Counted from the stretch's first letter, positions 8,157 to 17,943 are shown. The stretch is DNA of 64,000 nucleotides from Leifsonia tongyongensis (GCF_010686705.1 NZ_JAAGWY010000003.1:62001-126000), one strand, 5' to 3'. Made by a program: numbers and translations. Notes: generated by a model from the letters alone, not told the origin.

Positions 8157-9599
8157 CTACTCGGCGGAGTGCGTCTCGAGGAAGGCGTAGACCTCGTTGT
8201 CGTCGACGCCGGGGAAGCTGCCCGAGGGCAGCGGCGACAGGATGTGCGCGTGCAGCCTCGCACTCGGCCAGGCTTTGCCCGACCAGCGCTCCTCGAGCTC
8301 GTGCGCGGGCCGTTTGCAGCACGACTCGTCGGGGCAGCGCGACACGGCGCGGACCGTCGTCTCGCGCCCGCGGAACCATTTCGCCTCCGCGAACGGCACG
8401 CCCACACTGATCGAGAACCCGCCCGCCGAGGTGGTCCCCGTCTGTGTCGCGCACCAGTACGTCCCGGCCGGCGTGTCCGTGTACTGGTAGAGCTCGGTCG
8501 TGCGGTTGGTGTGCGTGAAGGCGCTTCTGGCGCTCCACTGCCGGCACACGAGCTGCCCCTCTATCGCTCCGGTCACATCGGTCGGCAGGGGGAGGCCGTC
8601 GTTCTCGTAGCCCTTGTAGAGCGCCCCGTCGTCGCCGACCCGCAGGAAGTGCAGCGTCATGTCGAGGTGGCTGGTGGCCAGGTTGGTGAGCCGCAGGGCG
8701 GCCGCCTCATGGGTGACGCCGAAGGCGTCGCGGAAGTCTTCGACGGCGAGGTCTTTGTCGCGTTTGCGTTCCTGGAGGAACCCGACGGCCGCATCGCGCG
8801 GCATCAGGCAGCAGGCCGCGAAGTAGTTGATCTCGAGTCGCTGTCGCAGGAAGTCGGCGTAGCTTTCGGGCGGTTCGTGCCGCAGCAGGCGGTGCGCCAT
8901 CGCCTGGAGCGCCATCGATCGCAGGCCGTGGCCACCCGGGATGGACGCCGGCGGGAGGTAGATGCGTCCGTTCGCGAGGTCGGTCACCGAACGCGCCGAG
9001 TGCGGCAGGTCGTTGACGTAGATGAGGCGGAGTCCCAGCTGCTCCGCCATCACGCTCACTTCGCGGTGGGTGAGGGCGCCTCGAGTGTGCCCGGCAGCGC
9101 GGACGCGGTCTTCGGCCAGTTCTTCGATCTCGGGGATGTAGTTGTTCTGGGCGCGCATCCGCTCACGCAGTTCCGTGTTCGCACGCCGCGCCTCTTCCGG
9201 TGTCGCGATCGCCTGGTTGGCGCGCTTCGCGAGCTCGCGGTGCAGGCCGACGATCGCCTCGAGCGTCTCGGTCGGAGTCCCCTTCGTCGGCTTGATGGGG
9301 GGCAGCCCGAGTGATGCGTACAGCGAACCGCGTTGTGCCCTGGCGAGTTCGATCTCGAGCGCAGCGCGCGAATTCGGCGGCTCGCTGCTGAGGAGGTCCG
9401 AGAGCTCGACGTCGAGAGCGGATGCGATCGCCTGGAGCAGCGACAGCCGCGGCTCGCGTTTGCCGTTCTCGATCAGGGAGAGCTGGCTGCCCGCGACGCC
9501 GGCGGCCTCGCCGAGGTCGTCGAGGGTCAGTCCGCGCTGGGTCCGGTAGTGGCGGATGCGGTGGCCGAGTGTCGTGATGTCGGCGCTGACAGTGTCCAT
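8157..9599 (-). CDS. RamB-like XRE/short-chain-acyl transcriptional regulator
   Basis: 480 residues. An N-terminal Cro/C1 helix-turn-helix lies at about 12-66 ([25 protein letters not shown], seen in two parts), followed by a long helical region, an IrrE/ImmA-like segment whose HExxH-type site is degraded (MAHRLLRHE near 237) and a C-terminal domain with clustered cysteines ([11 protein letters not shown] near 428). This is the layout of RamB/PrpR-type regulators, which control acetate, propionate and gluconeogenic genes in actinobacteria. It is divergent from pckG, a plausible target. A GATAAT -10 box (9608-9613, minus strand) lies 8 nt before the ATG and abuts palindromes, consistent with autoregulation. 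Confidence 0.83.
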   Translation of the reverse strand: MDTVSADITTLGHRIRHYRTQRGLTLDDLGEAAGVAGSQLSLIENGKREPRLSLLQAIASALDVELSDLLSSEPPNSRAALEIELARAQRGSLYASLGLPPIKPTKGTPTETLEAIVGLHRELAKRANQAIATPEEARRANTELRERMRAQNNYIPEIEELAEDRVRAAGHTRGALTHREVSVMAEQLGLRLIYVNDLPHSARSVTDLANGRIYLPPASIPGGHGLRSMALQAMAHRLLRHEPPESYADFLRQRLEINYFAACCLMPRDAAVGFLQERKRDKDLAVEDFRDAFGVTHEAAALRLTNLATSHLDMTLHFLRVGDDGALYKGYENDGLPLPTDVTGAIEGQLVCRQWSARSAFTHTNRTTELYQYTDTPAGTYWCATQTGTTSAGGFSISVGVPFAEAKWFRGRETTVRAVSRCPDESCCKRPAHELEERWSGKAWPSARLHAHILSPLPSGSFPGVDDNEVYAFLETHSAE

Positions 9600-9615
9600 C
9601 TCTTCACATTATCGA

Positions 9616-9638
9616 AAGAATTGCGATTCTTGCGAGAA
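9616..9638. promoter_or_regulatory. Overlapping palindromes between ramB-like gene and pckG
   Basis: AAGAAT-TGCG-ATTCTT (9616-9631) has perfect 6-bp arms. It overlaps a second inverted repeat TTCT-TGCG-AGAA (9627-9638), so TTGCGA appears twice, 9 bp apart. The site abuts the regulator's -10 box and lies about 75 bp upstream of pckG. It is a good candidate RamB-like operator serving both genes. Confidence 0.5.
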
Positions 9639-9713
9639 GATTTCCGGATCAGAAGGTCGTTTTCTCACTCAGACTGGCATCACCGGAGGAATTTTTCAGT
9701 GAAAGGACCCACG

Positions 9714-11564
9714 ATGACGATCACCGAGCTCCCCAGGACCCACGAAGACCTCGGCGGAGATCCCACCCCCGCGACCACCGACCGGGCGCTTCGCGACTGG
9801 GTCGACGGCATTGCGCGCCTCACCCGGCCCGACAAGATCGTCTGGTGCGACGGCACCATGCGCGAGGCCGACCAGCTGACGAAGCAGCTGGTCGCCGAGG
9901 GCAAGCTCATCCGGCTGAACCCGGAGTGGCGCCCCAACAGCTTCCTCGCCCGCACCGACGCAGGCGACGTGGCCCGCGTCGAAGATCGCACCTTCATCTG
10001 TTCGACCGAACCCGACGACGCTGGCCCGACCAACAACTGGCGCGACCCGGCAGAGATGCGCTCCGAACTCGAGGGTGTCTTCGCGGGCAGCATGCGGGGC
10101 CGCACGATGTACGTCGTCCCGTTCTCGATGGGGCCGCTCGGGGGCCCGATCTCGCAGCTCGGGGTCGAGATCACCGATTCGCCGTACGTCGTGGTCAGCA
10201 TGGGCATCATGACGCGCACCGGCCGCCCGGTGCTCGACCTGATCGAGGCGGGGACCCCGTGGGTGGCCACCGTGCACAGCGTCGGGGCGCCCCTCATCGA
10301 CGACGACGGCGTGCAGCACGACGACGTGGTGTGGCCGTGCAACGAGACCAAGTACATCGTGCAGTTCCCCGACACCCGCGAGATCTGGTCGTACGGCTCC
10401 GGCTACGGCGGCAACGCCCTGCTCGCCAAGAAGTGCTTCGCGCTGCGGATCGCCTCGGTGATGGCCCGCGATGAGGGCTGGCTGGCCGAGCACATGCTCA
10501 TCATCAAGGTCACCTCACCCGAAGGGCGCGCGTACCACCTCGCCGCTGCCTTCCCGTCGGCCTGCGGCAAGACGAATCTCGCCATGCTGCGCCCGACGAT
10601 CCCCGGCTGGAAGGTCGAGACCATCGGCGACGACATCGCCTGGCTGCGCCGCGACCGCGACGGCCGCCTGCGTGCAATCAACCCCGAGGCCGGCTTCTTC
10701 GGGGTCGCGCCGGGCACAGGTATCACGACGAACGCGACCGCGGTCGACACGCTCTGGGGCAACACGATCTTCACCAATGTCGCGCTTCGCGACGACGGCG
10801 ACGTCTGGTGGGAGGGGCTCACTCCGGAGCCGCCGCAGCACCTCATCGACTGGGAGGGCAACGACTGGACACCCGGGTCCGGGCGCCCTGCCGCGCATCC
10901 GAATTCACGCTTCACAGTGTCGGCAGCCCAGTGCCCGTCGATCGCCGACGACTGGGATGCCCTCGACGGCGTTCCCATCGATGCGATCCTCTTCGGTGGG
11001 CGCCGCGCGACCAACGTTCCCCTCGTCGCACAGGCGCGGGACTGGCGTCACGGCGTGTTCATGGGTGCGACGATCTCGTCCGAGAAGACGGCGGCGGCCG
11101 AGGGGACGGTCGGCGAACTGCGTCGGGATCCGTTCGCCATGCTGCCGTTCTGCGGCTACAACATGGCCGACTACTGGGCGCACTGGCTGCACGTCGGCGA
11201 CCGTCTCGGCGCGGACGCCCCGCAGATCTTCCAGGTGAACTGGTTCCGCAAGGGCGCCGACGGCGAGTTCCTGTGGCCGGGATTCGGTGAGAACTCGAGA
11301 GTGATCGAGTGGATCATCCGTCGCATCGAAGGTAAGGCTGCCGCGGTGGACACCCCGATCGGACGGCTTCCTGTCCCGTCGCAGCTCGATCTCGACGGCC
11401 TCGACATCAGCGACGACGCACTCGAGGCGCTGTTCGAGGTGGACTCGCGGTCGTGGCTCGACGAGTGCGACCTGACCGAAGAGTACTTCGAGCAGTTCGG
11501 CGCACGCGTACCGGCCGCCCTCCGCGCCGAGCTCGCCTCGCTCCGCTACCACCTCCGCGCCTGA
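9714..11564 (+). CDS. pckG: Phosphoenolpyruvate carboxykinase (GTP)
   Basis: 616 residues, normal for the GTP-dependent family. It interconverts oxaloacetate and PEP, the entry step of gluconeogenesis, in the cytoplasm. Key parts are the substrate loop FSMGPLGGP (about 140), the kinase-1 loop [11 protein letters not shown] near 280-290 and the kinase-2 type segment ETIGDDIAW near 304-312, plus [11 protein letters not shown] near 428. Two starts are possible: the ATG at 9714 with AAAGGA upstream, used here, or an in-frame GTG at 9699 with a better-placed GGAGGA (9685-9690), which would add five residues. Control by the divergent RamB-like regulator is inferred. Confidence 0.95.
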   Translation: MTITELPRTHEDLGGDPTPATTDRALRDWVDGIARLTRPDKIVWCDGTMREADQLTKQLVAEGKLIRLNPEWRPNSFLARTDAGDVARVEDRTFICSTEPDDAGPTNNWRDPAEMRSELEGVFAGSMRGRTMYVVPFSMGPLGGPISQLGVEITDSPYVVVSMGIMTRTGRPVLDLIEAGTPWVATVHSVGAPLIDDDGVQHDDVVWPCNETKYIVQFPDTREIWSYGSGYGGNALLAKKCFALRIASVMARDEGWLAEHMLIIKVTSPEGRAYHLAAAFPSACGKTNLAMLRPTIPGWKVETIGDDIAWLRRDRDGRLRAINPEAGFFGVAPGTGITTNATAVDTLWGNTIFTNVALRDDGDVWWEGLTPEPPQHLIDWEGNDWTPGSGRPAAHPNSRFTVSAAQCPSIADDWDALDGVPIDAILFGGRRATNVPLVAQARDWRHGVFMGATISSEKTAAAEGTVGELRRDPFAMLPFCGYNMADYWAHWLHVGDRLGADAPQIFQVNWFRKGADGEFLWPGFGENSRVIEWIIRRIEGKAAAVDTPIGRLPVPSQLDLDGLDISDDALEALFEVDSRSWLDECDLTEEYFEQFGARVPAALRAELASLRYHLRA

Positions 11565-11613
11565 CCGCGGGCCGAGCAGCCGCGACCCGCTCAGCGTTCC
11601 GCGGCTGCGCCTT

Positions 11614-11676
11614 CGTCGAGCACAGGGTTCTTCCCGAAAAGACACGCTCTTAGCGAGAACAACCCTGTGCTCGACG
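11614..11676. repeat. Long inverted repeat between pckG and ABC exporter
   Basis: Perfect 16-bp arms, CGTCGAGCACAGGGTT (11614-11629) and its complement (11661-11676), enclose a 31-nt loop. It lies between two convergent genes and could act as a bidirectional terminator, but the loop is long and no U-tract follows either arm. Confidence 0.75.
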
Positions 11677-11700
11677 GCAGTGCGCGTGCAGCGGGCGGCG

Positions 11701-13686
11701 CTAAACGAGCAGCTGGTGCTTGGCGAGGTCGCGGTACAGGGGGGTCGTCACGACCAGCTCCGAATGGGTTCCGGTGCCGATGACCTGTCCGTGGTCGATG
11801 ACGACGATCTGGTCGGAGTCGACGACCGTCGACAGCCGGTGGGCGATGACGATCAGGGTGCGGTCCTCGGCGACGGCGTCGATCGCCTCGCGCATGAGCT
11901 GCTCGTTGCGGCCGTCGAGGCTCGACGTCGACTCGTCGAGCAACAGCACCGGAGGCGCGGCCAGCAGCGCGCGGGCGATGGCGAGCCGCTGGCGTTCGCC
12001 ACCGGACAGCATGATCCCGTCCTCCCCGACCGGCGCTGAGAGCCCGAGTTCGTTGCGCTCGAGCACCTCGGTGAGGTTCACGGCGTGGAGCACGTCGATG
12101 CATTCGGCGTCGGTCGCGTCGGGTGCCCCGAGCGTCAGGTTGTCGCGCAGCGAGCCCGCGAGCACCGGCGCGTCCTGTTCGACATAGCCGATCTGCGACC
12201 GGAGCGTCGTGCGGTCGAGGGTGCGCACATCCAGGCCTCCGAAGTGCACGACGCCATCGGTGGGGTCGTAGAAGCGCTCGATCAGGGCGAGGATGGTCGA
12301 CTTGCCCGCTCCGGACGGCCCGACGAGCGCGGTGCGCTTTCCACGCGGCGCCTCGAAGCTCACCCCGCGAAGCACCCCGCCCGGCGGCAGGATCTCATCG
12401 ACTTCGCGCGCGTCCAGGGGGAGGCCCGCAGCCGCTTCCGCCTCGGCGACGATGTCGACACCGCCCAGCGCCTCGACCGCATCCCGCCGGGTCTCGTCGC
12501 GCCTCGAGCGCGCGGCATCCGCATCCTGCTCCCGTTCCTCCCGCTCGCTCGGTGCGATCGCTGTGTCCGGGTAGGCGAAGTGCACGTCGACGAAGGCGAT
12601 GGCCGGCGCATCCGGTGCCATCGTCGCGTTCGCCGCGCCCACCGTGACGGCGAGTGGTGCCAGCTCGCGGTCGAACTGGTCCTCGGCCGGCAGGTCGACG
12701 ATCTCCTGGATGCGCCCCAGCGCGCCGAGCGCGGCGTTGACGGCCGTGACGGCGCCGAACGCCTGGCCGAGCGGCAGGATCATCATGAACAGGAACAGGA
12801 TGAACGTCACCAGGTTCGCGACGGTGATCGCGCCGCTCGCGACACGGAAGCCGCCGACGCCGAGCACGACGAGGAACGACACCTGCATCGCGATGCCCGC
12901 GACCGGGACGACGAGGGCCGAGATCTTCGCGACCTGGATCCCCATCTTCCACGCGCCGACCGCATCCGCGTCGATGGCCGCGATCTCACGATCGGTCGCG
13001 TTCGCGGCCCGGATGGTGCGCACCGAGCTGATCGCGCGCTCCACCGCTGCGGCGAGGTCGCCGACCTTGGTCTGCGCCCGCTGGCTGGCGACCCGGATGC
13101 GCCCCGAAAGCCCCACCACGACGATGATCGACACGGCGATCACCAGCACGGTCAGCCCGAGGAGCACCGGGTCGATGATCGCCATCGCCACCAGCGCACC
13201 CAGGAAGGTCAGCGCCCCGCCGATCGCTTCGACGAGACCCTGGGTCAGCACGGCCCGCAGCAGCGTCGTGTCGGAACCCACGCGGGAGACGAGGTCGCCG
13301 GTACGTCGCGTGTCGAACTCGCTGATCGGGAGCCGGAGCATCCGCCCCACGAGCCTCCGGCGCGACGAGAGCACGACGCCTTCACCGGTCCGCTGGAGGA
13401 GGTAGTGCTGGTAGCCGGAGATCAGCCCGGAGACGATCACGAGGATGACGAGCAGCCAGACGAGCGGACCGAGAGGCTTCTGCGACTGGACGCTCGAGAT
13501 CACCTGGCCGACGAGGAGAGGCTGTGCGAGGCTCGCGGCGGCCCCGAGGATGCTCAGCACCACGACGACCGAGAGGACGCCTTTGTGCTCGAACAGGTAG
13601 GGAAGCAGCTGGCTGAACCGCGCGCGCGGTCCCTCGTCTTTCGCGGGACGCCCGAAACGGCGGCGCTGGGTTGGTGCGTTGGTCAT
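11701..13686 (-). CDS. ABC exporter half-transporter, fused membrane and ATPase domains
   Basis: 661 residues. Six transmembrane helices (about 37-325) are followed by an ATPase domain with Walker A GPSGAGKST (about 456), signature LSGGERQRL (about 560), Walker B VLLLDEST (about 580) and the IAHRLS switch histidine. The family (MsbA/multidrug type IV exporter) works as a dimer. Unusual: between the aromatic A-loop FAYP and the strand VLRGVSF there are about 64 extra residues (about 374-437) rich in Glu, Arg, Asp and Ala, where most members have fewer than ten. The ATG at 13686 was chosen because sequence upstream is divergent promoter. Substrate unknown. Confidence 0.88.
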   Translation of the reverse strand: MTNAPTQRRRFGRPAKDEGPRARFSQLLPYLFEHKGVLSVVVVLSILGAAASLAQPLLVGQVISSVQSQKPLGPLVWLLVILVIVSGLISGYQHYLLQRTGEGVVLSSRRRLVGRMLRLPISEFDTRRTGDLVSRVGSDTTLLRAVLTQGLVEAIGGALTFLGALVAMAIIDPVLLGLTVLVIAVSIIVVVGLSGRIRVASQRAQTKVGDLAAAVERAISSVRTIRAANATDREIAAIDADAVGAWKMGIQVAKISALVVPVAGIAMQVSFLVVLGVGGFRVASGAITVANLVTFILFLFMMILPLGQAFGAVTAVNAALGALGRIQEIVDLPAEDQFDRELAPLAVTVGAANATMAPDAPAIAFVDVHFAYPDTAIAPSEREEREQDADAARSRRDETRRDAVEALGGVDIVAEAEAAAGLPLDAREVDEILPPGGVLRGVSFEAPRGKRTALVGPSGAGKSTILALIERFYDPTDGVVHFGGLDVRTLDRTTLRSQIGYVEQDAPVLAGSLRDNLTLGAPDATDAECIDVLHAVNLTEVLERNELGLSAPVGEDGIMLSGGERQRLAIARALLAAPPVLLLDESTSSLDGRNEQLMREAIDAVAEDRTLIVIAHRLSTVVDSDQIVVIDHGQVIGTGTHSELVVTTPLYRDLAKHQLLV

Positions 13687-13816
13687 GGTTCTTCTTCGGT
13701 CTGGTTCGGGTCGGATGCGCGACAGAGGCGCTACCTTCGACCGTACTTCGTGCTGGCCGGTCGCCGTAACCAGCGTGTAGGTTCGCAGGAGAGAGCCAGC
13801 TGATTGGGGCGCGTCC

Positions 13817-14488
13817 ATGAATGGTGTCATCGGCGAAATCCTTCCGAGCGCGGTCGGGATCGCGATCAGTCCGATCCCGATCATCGCCGCCATCCTCATG
13901 CTCCTGTCCCCGCGCGCGAAGGGGACGAGCGTCGGCTTCCTGCTCGGCTGGGTCGCCGGAATCGTCGTCGCCCTGGTCGTGTTCACCCTGCTCTCGTCGA
14001 TCATCCCGGCCAGCGATCCGTCCGCAGCGAAGCCGATCGCCGGGTGGATCAAGATCGTCCTCGGCGTTCTGCTGCTCCTGCTGGCGGTGCAGGAATGGCG
14101 CAAGCGACCGCACGTCGGCCAGGAGCCTCCGCTGCCCGGTTGGATGAAGGGGATCGACTCGATGAACGCCGGGCAGGGGTTCGGGCTCGGTTTCCTGCTT
14201 TCCGCGGTCAACCCCAAGAACCTCCTGCTGGCGGTGGCCGGCGGCCTCGCCATCGGATCGGCGACGCTCGCGATCGGCCAGACGGTGATCGTGTGCGCGA
14301 TCTTCGTCGTGATCGCCGCGAGCACGGTGCTCGTGCCGGTGATCGCCTATCTGATCGCCTCGAAGCAGATGGCCGCGCCCCTCGAACGGCTGCGCGTCTG
14401 GCTCGTCCAGCACAACGCAGCCATCATGGCGACAGTGCTGCTCGTCATCGGCGTCGTCCTCATCGGCAAGGGCATCGCGAACTTCTGA
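13817..14488 (+). CDS. GAP/LysE-like integral membrane protein
   Basis: 223 residues, almost entirely hydrophobic, with six predicted transmembrane segments and a cytoplasmic loop near 85-115 (EWRKRPHVGQEP). It matches the GAP family (Sap, sulfolipid-addressing protein-like) of the LysE superfamily; the conserved SPIPIIAAILMLLSPRA stretch is at about 18-34 and AVNPKNLLLAVAGG at about 129-142. Members export small molecules or take part in envelope lipid transport in mycobacteria; the substrate here is unknown. It is divergent from the ABC exporter and co-directional with the following transporter operon, 56 bp away. Confidence 0.72.
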   Translation: MNGVIGEILPSAVGIAISPIPIIAAILMLLSPRAKGTSVGFLLGWVAGIVVALVVFTLLSSIIPASDPSAAKPIAGWIKIVLGVLLLLLAVQEWRKRPHVGQEPPLPGWMKGIDSMNAGQGFGLGFLLSAVNPKNLLLAVAGGLAIGSATLAIGQTVIVCAIFVVIAASTVLVPVIAYLIASKQMAAPLERLRVWLVQHNAAIMATVLLVIGVVLIGKGIANF

Positions 14489-14530
14489 GAGTATTTCCGG
14501 TCGGCCGCCGCCGTTGTCTGCGGTCTGGTC

Positions 14531-14536
14531 TATCGT
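14531..14536 (+). promoter_or_regulatory. -10 box of the DrrA-like gene, leaderless start
   Basis: TATCGT ends 8 nt before the GTG start. The leader has no Shine-Dalgarno, so the transcript probably starts at or next to the start codon. Confidence 0.45.
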
Positions 14537-14544
14537 TTTGGATT

Positions 14545-15471
14545 GTGCCAACGCCCGTCATCACCGCAGCCAACCTCGTCAAGAAGTACAAGGGCTTTCC
14601 CGCCGTCGACGGGATCAGTTTCGAGGTCGCACCGGGGGAGTCTTTCGGGCTCCTCGGCCCCAACGGCGCCGGCAAGTCCACGACGATGCGGATGGTCGGT
14701 GCCGTCTCGTCGCGCACCGAGGGCGAGCTGAGCATCCTGGGCCTCGACCCCGACAAGTACGGTCCGGAGATCCGCTCACAGCTGGGTGTCGTGCCGCAGA
14801 CCGACAATCTCGACATGGAACTGCGGGTGCGCGAGAACCTCATCGTCTACGGGCGCTATTTCGGTCTCCCGACCGCGCGGGTGAAGGCGCGAGCCGACGA
14901 ACTCCTCGCGTTCGCCCAGCTCGAAGACAAGGCGAAATCCAAGGTCGACGACCTCTCGGGCGGCATGAAGCGGCGTCTCACCATCGCGCGTGCACTCATC
15001 AACGACCCCCGAATTCTGCTTCTCGACGAACCGACGACCGGTCTCGACCCGCAGGCGCGCCATATCCTCTGGGACCGCCTGTTCCGGCTCAAGGAGCAGG
15101 GCACGACACTGGTGCTCACGACGCACTACATGGATGAGGCCGAGCAGCTCTGCGACCGCCTGGTCGTCGTCGACAAGGGTCGCATCATGGCCGAAGGTTC
15201 GCCGGCGGCGCTCATCCGGCAGTATTCGTCGCGCGAGGTGCTCGAGGTCCGCTTCGGGTCGGAGAAGAACATCGAGATCGCCGAGCAGCTCGGCGGAGTG
15301 GGCGAGCGCATCGAGGTGCTTCCCGACCGCATCCTGGTCTACAGTTCCGACGGCGAAGCCGAGCTCGTCAGGATCACCGAGCGCGGGCTGCACCCGCTCA
15401 CCAGCCTCGTGCGGCGGTCGAGCCTCGAAGACGTCTTCCTTCGCCTCACCGGCCGGAGCCTGATCGAATGA
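14545..15471 (+). CDS. DrrA-like ABC exporter ATPase
   Basis: 308 residues of the ABC-2/DrrA/NodI group. Walker A GPNGAGKSTT lies near 36-45, the signature LSGGMKRRL near 139 and Walker B ILLLDEPTTGLDP near 158, followed by a typical C-terminal exporter extension ending LEDVFLRLTGRSL. The start was set at GTG 14545, giving VPTPVITAANLVKKYKG, since longer versions run into the preceding gene's antisense and non-coding sequence. The stop overlaps the next start by 4 nt (ATGA), so it is cotranscribed with two permease genes. Export of a drug or lipid-like molecule is inferred from family. Confidence 0.9.
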   Translation: MPTPVITAANLVKKYKGFPAVDGISFEVAPGESFGLLGPNGAGKSTTMRMVGAVSSRTEGELSILGLDPDKYGPEIRSQLGVVPQTDNLDMELRVRENLIVYGRYFGLPTARVKARADELLAFAQLEDKAKSKVDDLSGGMKRRLTIARALINDPRILLLDEPTTGLDPQARHILWDRLFRLKEQGTTLVLTTHYMDEAEQLCDRLVVVDKGRIMAEGSPAALIRQYSSREVLEVRFGSEKNIEIAEQLGGVGERIEVLPDRILVYSSDGEAELVRITERGLHPLTSLVRRSSLEDVFLRLTGRSLIE

Positions 15472-16313
15472 CCGAGACGCTCACTTCTGTCAGCGACGAA
15501 GACCGTGCCCGGCTCGCCGCGGGCCGCCCACGCCGTTTCGGCGGGTGGTACGTGGCCGAGCACCGCTTCCGCGTTATGCGGTCCTACCTGCAGACCGTTC
15601 TCGTCACGGGCATCGGCAATCCGTTCCTGTACCTGTTCGCGATCGGAGTCGGCCTCGGCAGCCTCGTCAGCAACAACCTCGGGCCGCAGGCCGTCGACGG
15701 GGTCAGCTACCTCGAGTTCGTCGCGCCCGCCCTCCTGTGCACGGCTGCCGTCACCGTCGCCAGCGAAGAATTCACCTACCCGATCATGCTCGGCTTCAAA
15801 TGGAACCCGACCTTCTACGGCATGAACGCCGCGCCGATCGCTCCCGGGCAGATCATCGACGGCGTCGTGATCTCCGTGACCGCGCGCCTGCTCGCCACCT
15901 CGGTGCTCTACTTCGTGTTCATGCTGCTGTTCGGTGCGGTTCCCTCGCCGATCGGCTTCCTTGCCGTGTTCGTTGCGGTGCTCACGGGGCTCGCATTCGG
16001 CGCGCCCGTGATGACGTACGTCTCGACACTCGAGCAGGACACCGGGCAGATCGCGATGCTGATGCGCTTCGTCCTCCTGCCGATGACGCTGTTCTCTGGC
16101 ACCTTCTTCCCGCTCAGCGCCATGCCCCCGTTCCTCCGGTGGATCGGCTGGCTGTCGCCGCTCTGGCACGGCACCGAGCTCGCCCGGGTGTTCTCCTACG
16201 GTGCTGCCGAGCCGATCTGGCTCACGGTGCTCCACGTGCTCTATCTCGCGGCGCTGTTCGTCGTGGGCTGGCTGTGGACCCGGCGCCTCGCCGCACGGAG
16301 GTTGAACAAGTGA
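15468..16313 (+). CDS. ABC-2 type exporter permease 1
   Basis: 281 residues with six hydrophobic segments and the ABC-2 permease pattern: a cytosolic N-terminus rich in Arg (RPRRFGGWYVAEHRFRVMRSY), a loop with EFVAPALL near 84 and the late motif LLPMTLFSGTFFPLSAMPP (about 200-218). It is translationally coupled to the ATPase gene (ATGA overlap) and to the next permease gene. Together they would form a heterodimeric membrane channel with two ATPase subunits. Confidence 0.88.
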   Translation: MTETLTSVSDEDRARLAAGRPRRFGGWYVAEHRFRVMRSYLQTVLVTGIGNPFLYLFAIGVGLGSLVSNNLGPQAVDGVSYLEFVAPALLCTAAVTVASEEFTYPIMLGFKWNPTFYGMNAAPIAPGQIIDGVVISVTARLLATSVLYFVFMLLFGAVPSPIGFLAVFVAVLTGLAFGAPVMTYVSTLEQDTGQIAMLMRFVLLPMTLFSGTFFPLSAMPPFLRWIGWLSPLWHGTELARVFSYGAAEPIWLTVLHVLYLAALFVVGWLWTRRLAARRLNK

Positions 16314-17140
16314 CCTCGACCGATTCGGACTTCATCGCCACCGTGCCGCACCTGCGGCCGATGCGCTCGCTGTACGCCGGCAACGCATCGTCGGTCATGC
16401 AGCGCGGCTGGTTCGCGACGCGGAGCACCAACTGGCTGGTCGTCGTGAGCGGCTTCTTCGAGCCGATCTTCTACCTGCTCTCGCTGGGCATCGGTCTCGG
16501 CGCGATGGTGGGCAACGTGACGACGTCGAGCGGCCAGCCCATTCCCTACGCGGCCTTCATCGCACCGGCCCTCCTGGCGACGGCCGCCATGAACGGCGCG
16601 GTGTACGACTCCACCTGGAACGTCTTCTTCAAGATGCACTTCGCCAAGCTCTACGAAGGGATGCTCTCCACGTCGCTCGGTCCACTCGACGTCGCGCTGG
16701 GCGAGATCCTGCTGGCGCTGTTGCGCGGGGCGCTGTACGCGGTCGGGTTCATGCTGGTGATGCAGGTACTCGGGCTCAACCTCTCGTGGTGGGCGATCCT
16801 GGCGCTGCCCGCAGTGCTGCTGATCGCGTTCGGCTTCGCCAGCTTCGGGATGGGCATCACCAGTTACATGAAGACCTTCCAGCAGATGGACTGGATCAAC
16901 TTCGTCATGCTGCCGATGTTCCTGCTGTCGGCCACGTTCTACCCGATCACGGTCTATCCGGACTGGATCCAGGTCATCATCAGGGCCATGCCGCTGTGGC
17001 AGGGCGTCGACCTGGTGCGCGGCCTGACGACCGGCGACGTTCACCTGGGGATGCTTCTCCACGTCCTCTACTTCGTCGTGATGATCGCTATCGGCCTGGT
17101 CATCACGACGCGACGGCTGCGCGCTCTGTTCCTCGACTGA
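16310..17140 (+). CDS. ABC-2 type exporter permease 2
   Basis: 276 residues, homologous in layout to the preceding permease: EPIFYLLSLGIGLG near 44-57, FIAPALLATAAMNGAVYDS near 80-98 and MLPMFLLSATFYPI near 200-213. The GTG start at 16310 overlaps the preceding stop by 2 nt and has GGAGG (16297-16301) 8 nt upstream; this fixes the start, since the long open frame above it is out-of-phase sequence inside permease 1. Partner of permease 1 and the DrrA-like ATPase. Confidence 0.88.
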   Translation: MTSTDSDFIATVPHLRPMRSLYAGNASSVMQRGWFATRSTNWLVVVSGFFEPIFYLLSLGIGLGAMVGNVTTSSGQPIPYAAFIAPALLATAAMNGAVYDSTWNVFFKMHFAKLYEGMLSTSLGPLDVALGEILLALLRGALYAVGFMLVMQVLGLNLSWWAILALPAVLLIAFGFASFGMGITSYMKTFQQMDWINFVMLPMFLLSATFYPITVYPDWIQVIIRAMPLWQGVDLVRGLTTGDVHLGMLLHVLYFVVMIAIGLVITTRRLRALFLD

Positions 17141-17161
17141 GCTGCCCTGCCGGAGCCTGGA

Positions 17162-17449
17162 CTAGGGCCTCCCCGACTCGAGGTAGATCGTTTCGGGCGG
17201 GGACGCCCACCACACGTCGAACGGGTCACCGGCGACGGCAGCGAAGATCGTGCCCGCTGCCGCCTCGAACGCCGCGCGTGATTCCCAGATCGCGATTCCG
17301 ACCAGCCGGTCGCCGTCGATCTCCGCCCAGTCGTCGATCCGGATCAGGCCGGCAGAACCACGCGCGGCCGCGTCCACGCGCTGCATGGATGCCCGCAGCG
17401 CTTCACGATGTTCCGGATGCGGATGGTGGATGGCGAGGTGGGTGAACAT
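17162..17449 (-). CDS. Small antibiotic-biosynthesis-monooxygenase-like protein
   Basis: 95 residues with a dimeric alpha-beta barrel (ABM/EthD-like) pattern: MFTHLAIHHPHPEHREALRASM at the N-terminus shown in part as FTHLAIHHPHPEH, and a central IWESRAAFEAA. Members range from cofactor-free monooxygenases to heme-degrading enzymes and proteins of unknown role. Its ATG shares one base with the upstream SRPBCC stop (TGATG), so it is the last gene of the arsR operon. No substrate can be assigned. Confidence 0.7.
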   Translation of the reverse strand: MFTHLAIHHPHPEHREALRASMQRVDAAARGSAGLIRIDDWAEIDGDRLVGIAIWESRAAFEAAAGTIFAAVAGDPFDVWWASPPETIYLESGRP

Positions 17450-17943
17450 CAGGCGTCGGCATTGACGGCGCGGGCCGCATCCGCATACCAGCCGAGAAGT
17501 TCGTTCCAGCCCTCCTCGTAGCCCCGGTCGTAGCCGTCGGCGCCGTGTCCGACGCGATCCCAGCCGGAATGCACGACGGTCACGAGTGTGCCGTCGTCGA
17601 CCGGCTCGAACCGGATGTCGACCTGCGTCGACGTGCCGTCCTCCCAGCCGTCCTCGCGCCAGGTGTATGCCAGATGCTTGCCGGGGACCCAGTCGGTTAT
17701 GCGCCCGATCTCGAGGGCGTCGTCTCCGGCTTCGTCGTACACCTCCCGGAGCGCGCCGCCGAGGCCCGGTTCGAATTCGAGGCGGAGGCCCCGCGCCGAG
17801 TCGTTCCAATAGTGGGTGCCGCGCCGCCACCACGTGCCGATCTGCTCGGTGAATACGCGGAAGGCCGTGTTCTCGTCGGCGCGGACGATGATGGATGCCA
17901 GGGCGACGGCACTCGCGTCGCTCGTGGCCTGTTCTTCGCTCAT
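17449..17943 (-). CDS. SRPBCC (AHSA1/START-like) domain protein
   Basis: 164 residues with the SRPBCC fold pattern: VALASIIVRADENTAFRVFTEQIGTWW near 12-38, seen as ADENTAFRVFTEQIG, then GRITDWVPGKHLAYTW and TLVTVVHSGWDRV. Such proteins bind hydrophobic ligands in a deep pocket. They are commonly paired with an ArsR regulator, as here: the arsR stop and this ATG overlap (ATGA), and GAAGGGA precedes the start within arsR. The ligand is unknown. Confidence 0.83.
   Translation of the reverse strand: MSEEQATSDASAVALASIIVRADENTAFRVFTEQIGTWWRRGTHYWNDSARGLRLEFEPGLGGALREVYDEAGDDALEIGRITDWVPGKHLAYTWREDGWEDGTSTQVDIRFEPVDDGTLVTVVHSGWDRVGHGADGYDRGYEEGWNELLGWYADAARAVNADA

Noticed and set aside
8157-9599. 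ImmA/IrrE-type active metalloprotease
   Set aside because: The HExxH zinc site is degraded to MAHRLLRHE; the layout is that of RamB-type regulators.
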